From Clostridia bacterium (GTDB lineage: Bacteria; Bacillota; Clostridia; Christensenellales; UBA1242): 5,917 nt of DNA. This document shows, piece by piece, positions 5,382-5,917 of the stretch. The notes under the pieces were generated by a model. That model saw only the letters and a list, made by a program, of their open reading frames with translations. It was not told the DNA's origin and ran no database searches. The DNA lies in assembly GCA_017553065.1 (NCBI GenBank), contig JAFZND010000129.1, forward strand, positions 1 through 5,917, in the 5' to 3' direction. Positions within the stretch are counted from its first letter, which is position 1, and each line of letters begins with the position of its first letter. The position numbers and the translations under genes were made by a program.

Positions 5382-5917
5382 ATGGGGTATAAATTGATTA
5401 CACCTACATATTTTAATGGCGGTCAGACATACATTTACTTTAGCGACGGAGAAGAAACGGGCAAAGCAATGTATATGTTTTTTGTGTCTGGTAATAAAAT
5501 CACAAAATTTATGCCATTGCGTTATCTTGGTAAAAAGCCAACTATTGTGTTACCACTAAATCCAACTGTGTATATCCCGCAAAATGCTTCTCGCAAAGAG
5601 ATGCAAGAGTTAGAAAAACAAATTGAGCAAGGTAAAAAAGAACATAGTTTCTTTTTTGAGGCAAATTTACATAAAAATCAAAGATATGTATCTAATGATG
5701 AAATGGATAATTTGATTATTGGAGAAGGCGTATTCAAAGATTACAACAATATCACAATCATTCATCCAAGCAAGTGTCCTCTAACATGGGAAGAAGGTGC
5801 ATTCAAAAAATATGCACATGTAAATTTTGTGGCACCAGAAGGTGCAACATTAAAAGTGGTGGAATTTTCGTATCAAATTTGGAATAAAAACAATAAAAAG
5901 GTGTATGAAAAGCAGTA
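5382..5917 (+). CDS. Hypothetical protein with degenerate BspA-like leucine-rich repeats (3' truncated by window)
   Basis: An open frame of 178 codons without a stop before the window edge. I do not recognise the protein as a whole. It has no signal peptide and no membrane segment, so the visible part looks cytoplasmic. Residues 1-66 are rich in beta-type sequence. A short charged helix (about 70-87, KEMQELEKQIEQ) could be a coiled coil. Residues 114-159 contain two copies of a 23-residue unit: GEGVFKDYNNITII..P and EEGAFKKYAHVNFV..P, aligned as G-[VA]-F-K-x-Y-x-x-[IV] with P at a fixed place. This resembles degenerate BspA/TpLRR (LRR_5) repeats, which usually occur in surface proteins. The start is fixed by a strong ribosome site and an extended -10. 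More repeats may follow beyond the window. Confidence 0.8.
   Translation, partial: MGYKLITPTYFNGGQTYIYFSDGEETGKAMYMFFVSGNKITKFMPLRYLGKKPTIVLPLNPTVYIPQNASRKEMQELEKQIEQGKKEHSFFFEANLHKNQRYVSNDEMDNLIIGEGVFKDYNNITIIHPSKCPLTWEEGAFKKYAHVNFVAPEGATLKVVEFSYQIWNKNNKKVYEKQ
5721..5858 (+). repeat. Two 23-residue degenerate LRR_5-like repeats within the right-edge protein
   Basis: Residues 114-136 and 137-159 of the truncated protein align at an offset of exactly 23. Gly116/139, Phe118/141, Lys119/142, Tyr121/144, Ile124/Val147 and Pro129/152 coincide. The DNA itself is not repeated, so these are old protein repeats and not recent duplications. Confidence 0.5.

Noticed and set aside
1..5917. CRISPR array, insertion sequence, prophage or defence genes
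   Set aside because: No regularly spaced repeats, terminal inverted repeats, transposase, nuclease or phage motifs were found on either strand.

Overview
The window is AT-rich, compact bacterial DNA. Standard stop codons, Trp read from TGG, Shine-Dalgarno-like GAGG sites, U-tract terminators, an InlB-type wall-protein repeat, CotH and a low-GC tRNA-Leu together suggest a low-GC Gram-positive (Bacillota, Clostridia-like, possibly gut-associated). That placement is inference; no phylogenetic marker gene is present.

Layout from left to right. Positions 1-137 hold what looks like a divergent control region: a minus-strand gene start leaving the window (its first six codons only) and a plus-strand promoter, with a 7-bp-arm palindrome covering both -35 regions. 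Next are a small-multidrug-export (COG2426) membrane protein (138-818) with a terminator, and an M14 zinc peptidase resembling gamma-D-glutamyl-diaminopimelate endopeptidases (891-1796). A bidirectional terminator separates the peptidase from a convergent, minus-strand CotH-kinase lipoprotein (1822-3420). A 97-bp gap carries divergent promoters for the CotH gene and for a plus-strand two-gene operon: a PnuC-family vitamin/nucleoside transporter (3518-4183) and a membrane-anchored SGNH/sialate-O-acetylesterase-like enzyme (4180-5139), coupled by an ATGA overlap. A second bidirectional terminator serves this operon and a minus-strand tRNA-Leu with anticodon AAG (5171-5258). The last gene (5382 to the window end, incomplete) encodes an unrecognised protein with two degenerate 23-residue BspA-like leucine-rich repeats.

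Functionally the window is a set of cell-surface and envelope genes: export protein, peptidoglycan-peptide peptidase, extracytoplasmic CotH-like kinase, transporter plus anchored esterase. No mobile element, CRISPR array, phage gene or rRNA is visible, and no gap exceeds 300 bases. The observations most worth following are: (1) the CotH and PnuC genes both have a -10 box ending exactly 6 nt before ATG and no Shine-Dalgarno site, which predicts leaderless mRNAs from a mirrored divergent promoter pair; (2) a tRNA-Leu with A34, which predicts an inosine-decoded CUN box; (3) the PnuC plus anchored-esterase pair as a possible process-then-import unit; (4) the palindrome under the divergent promoters at the left edge.
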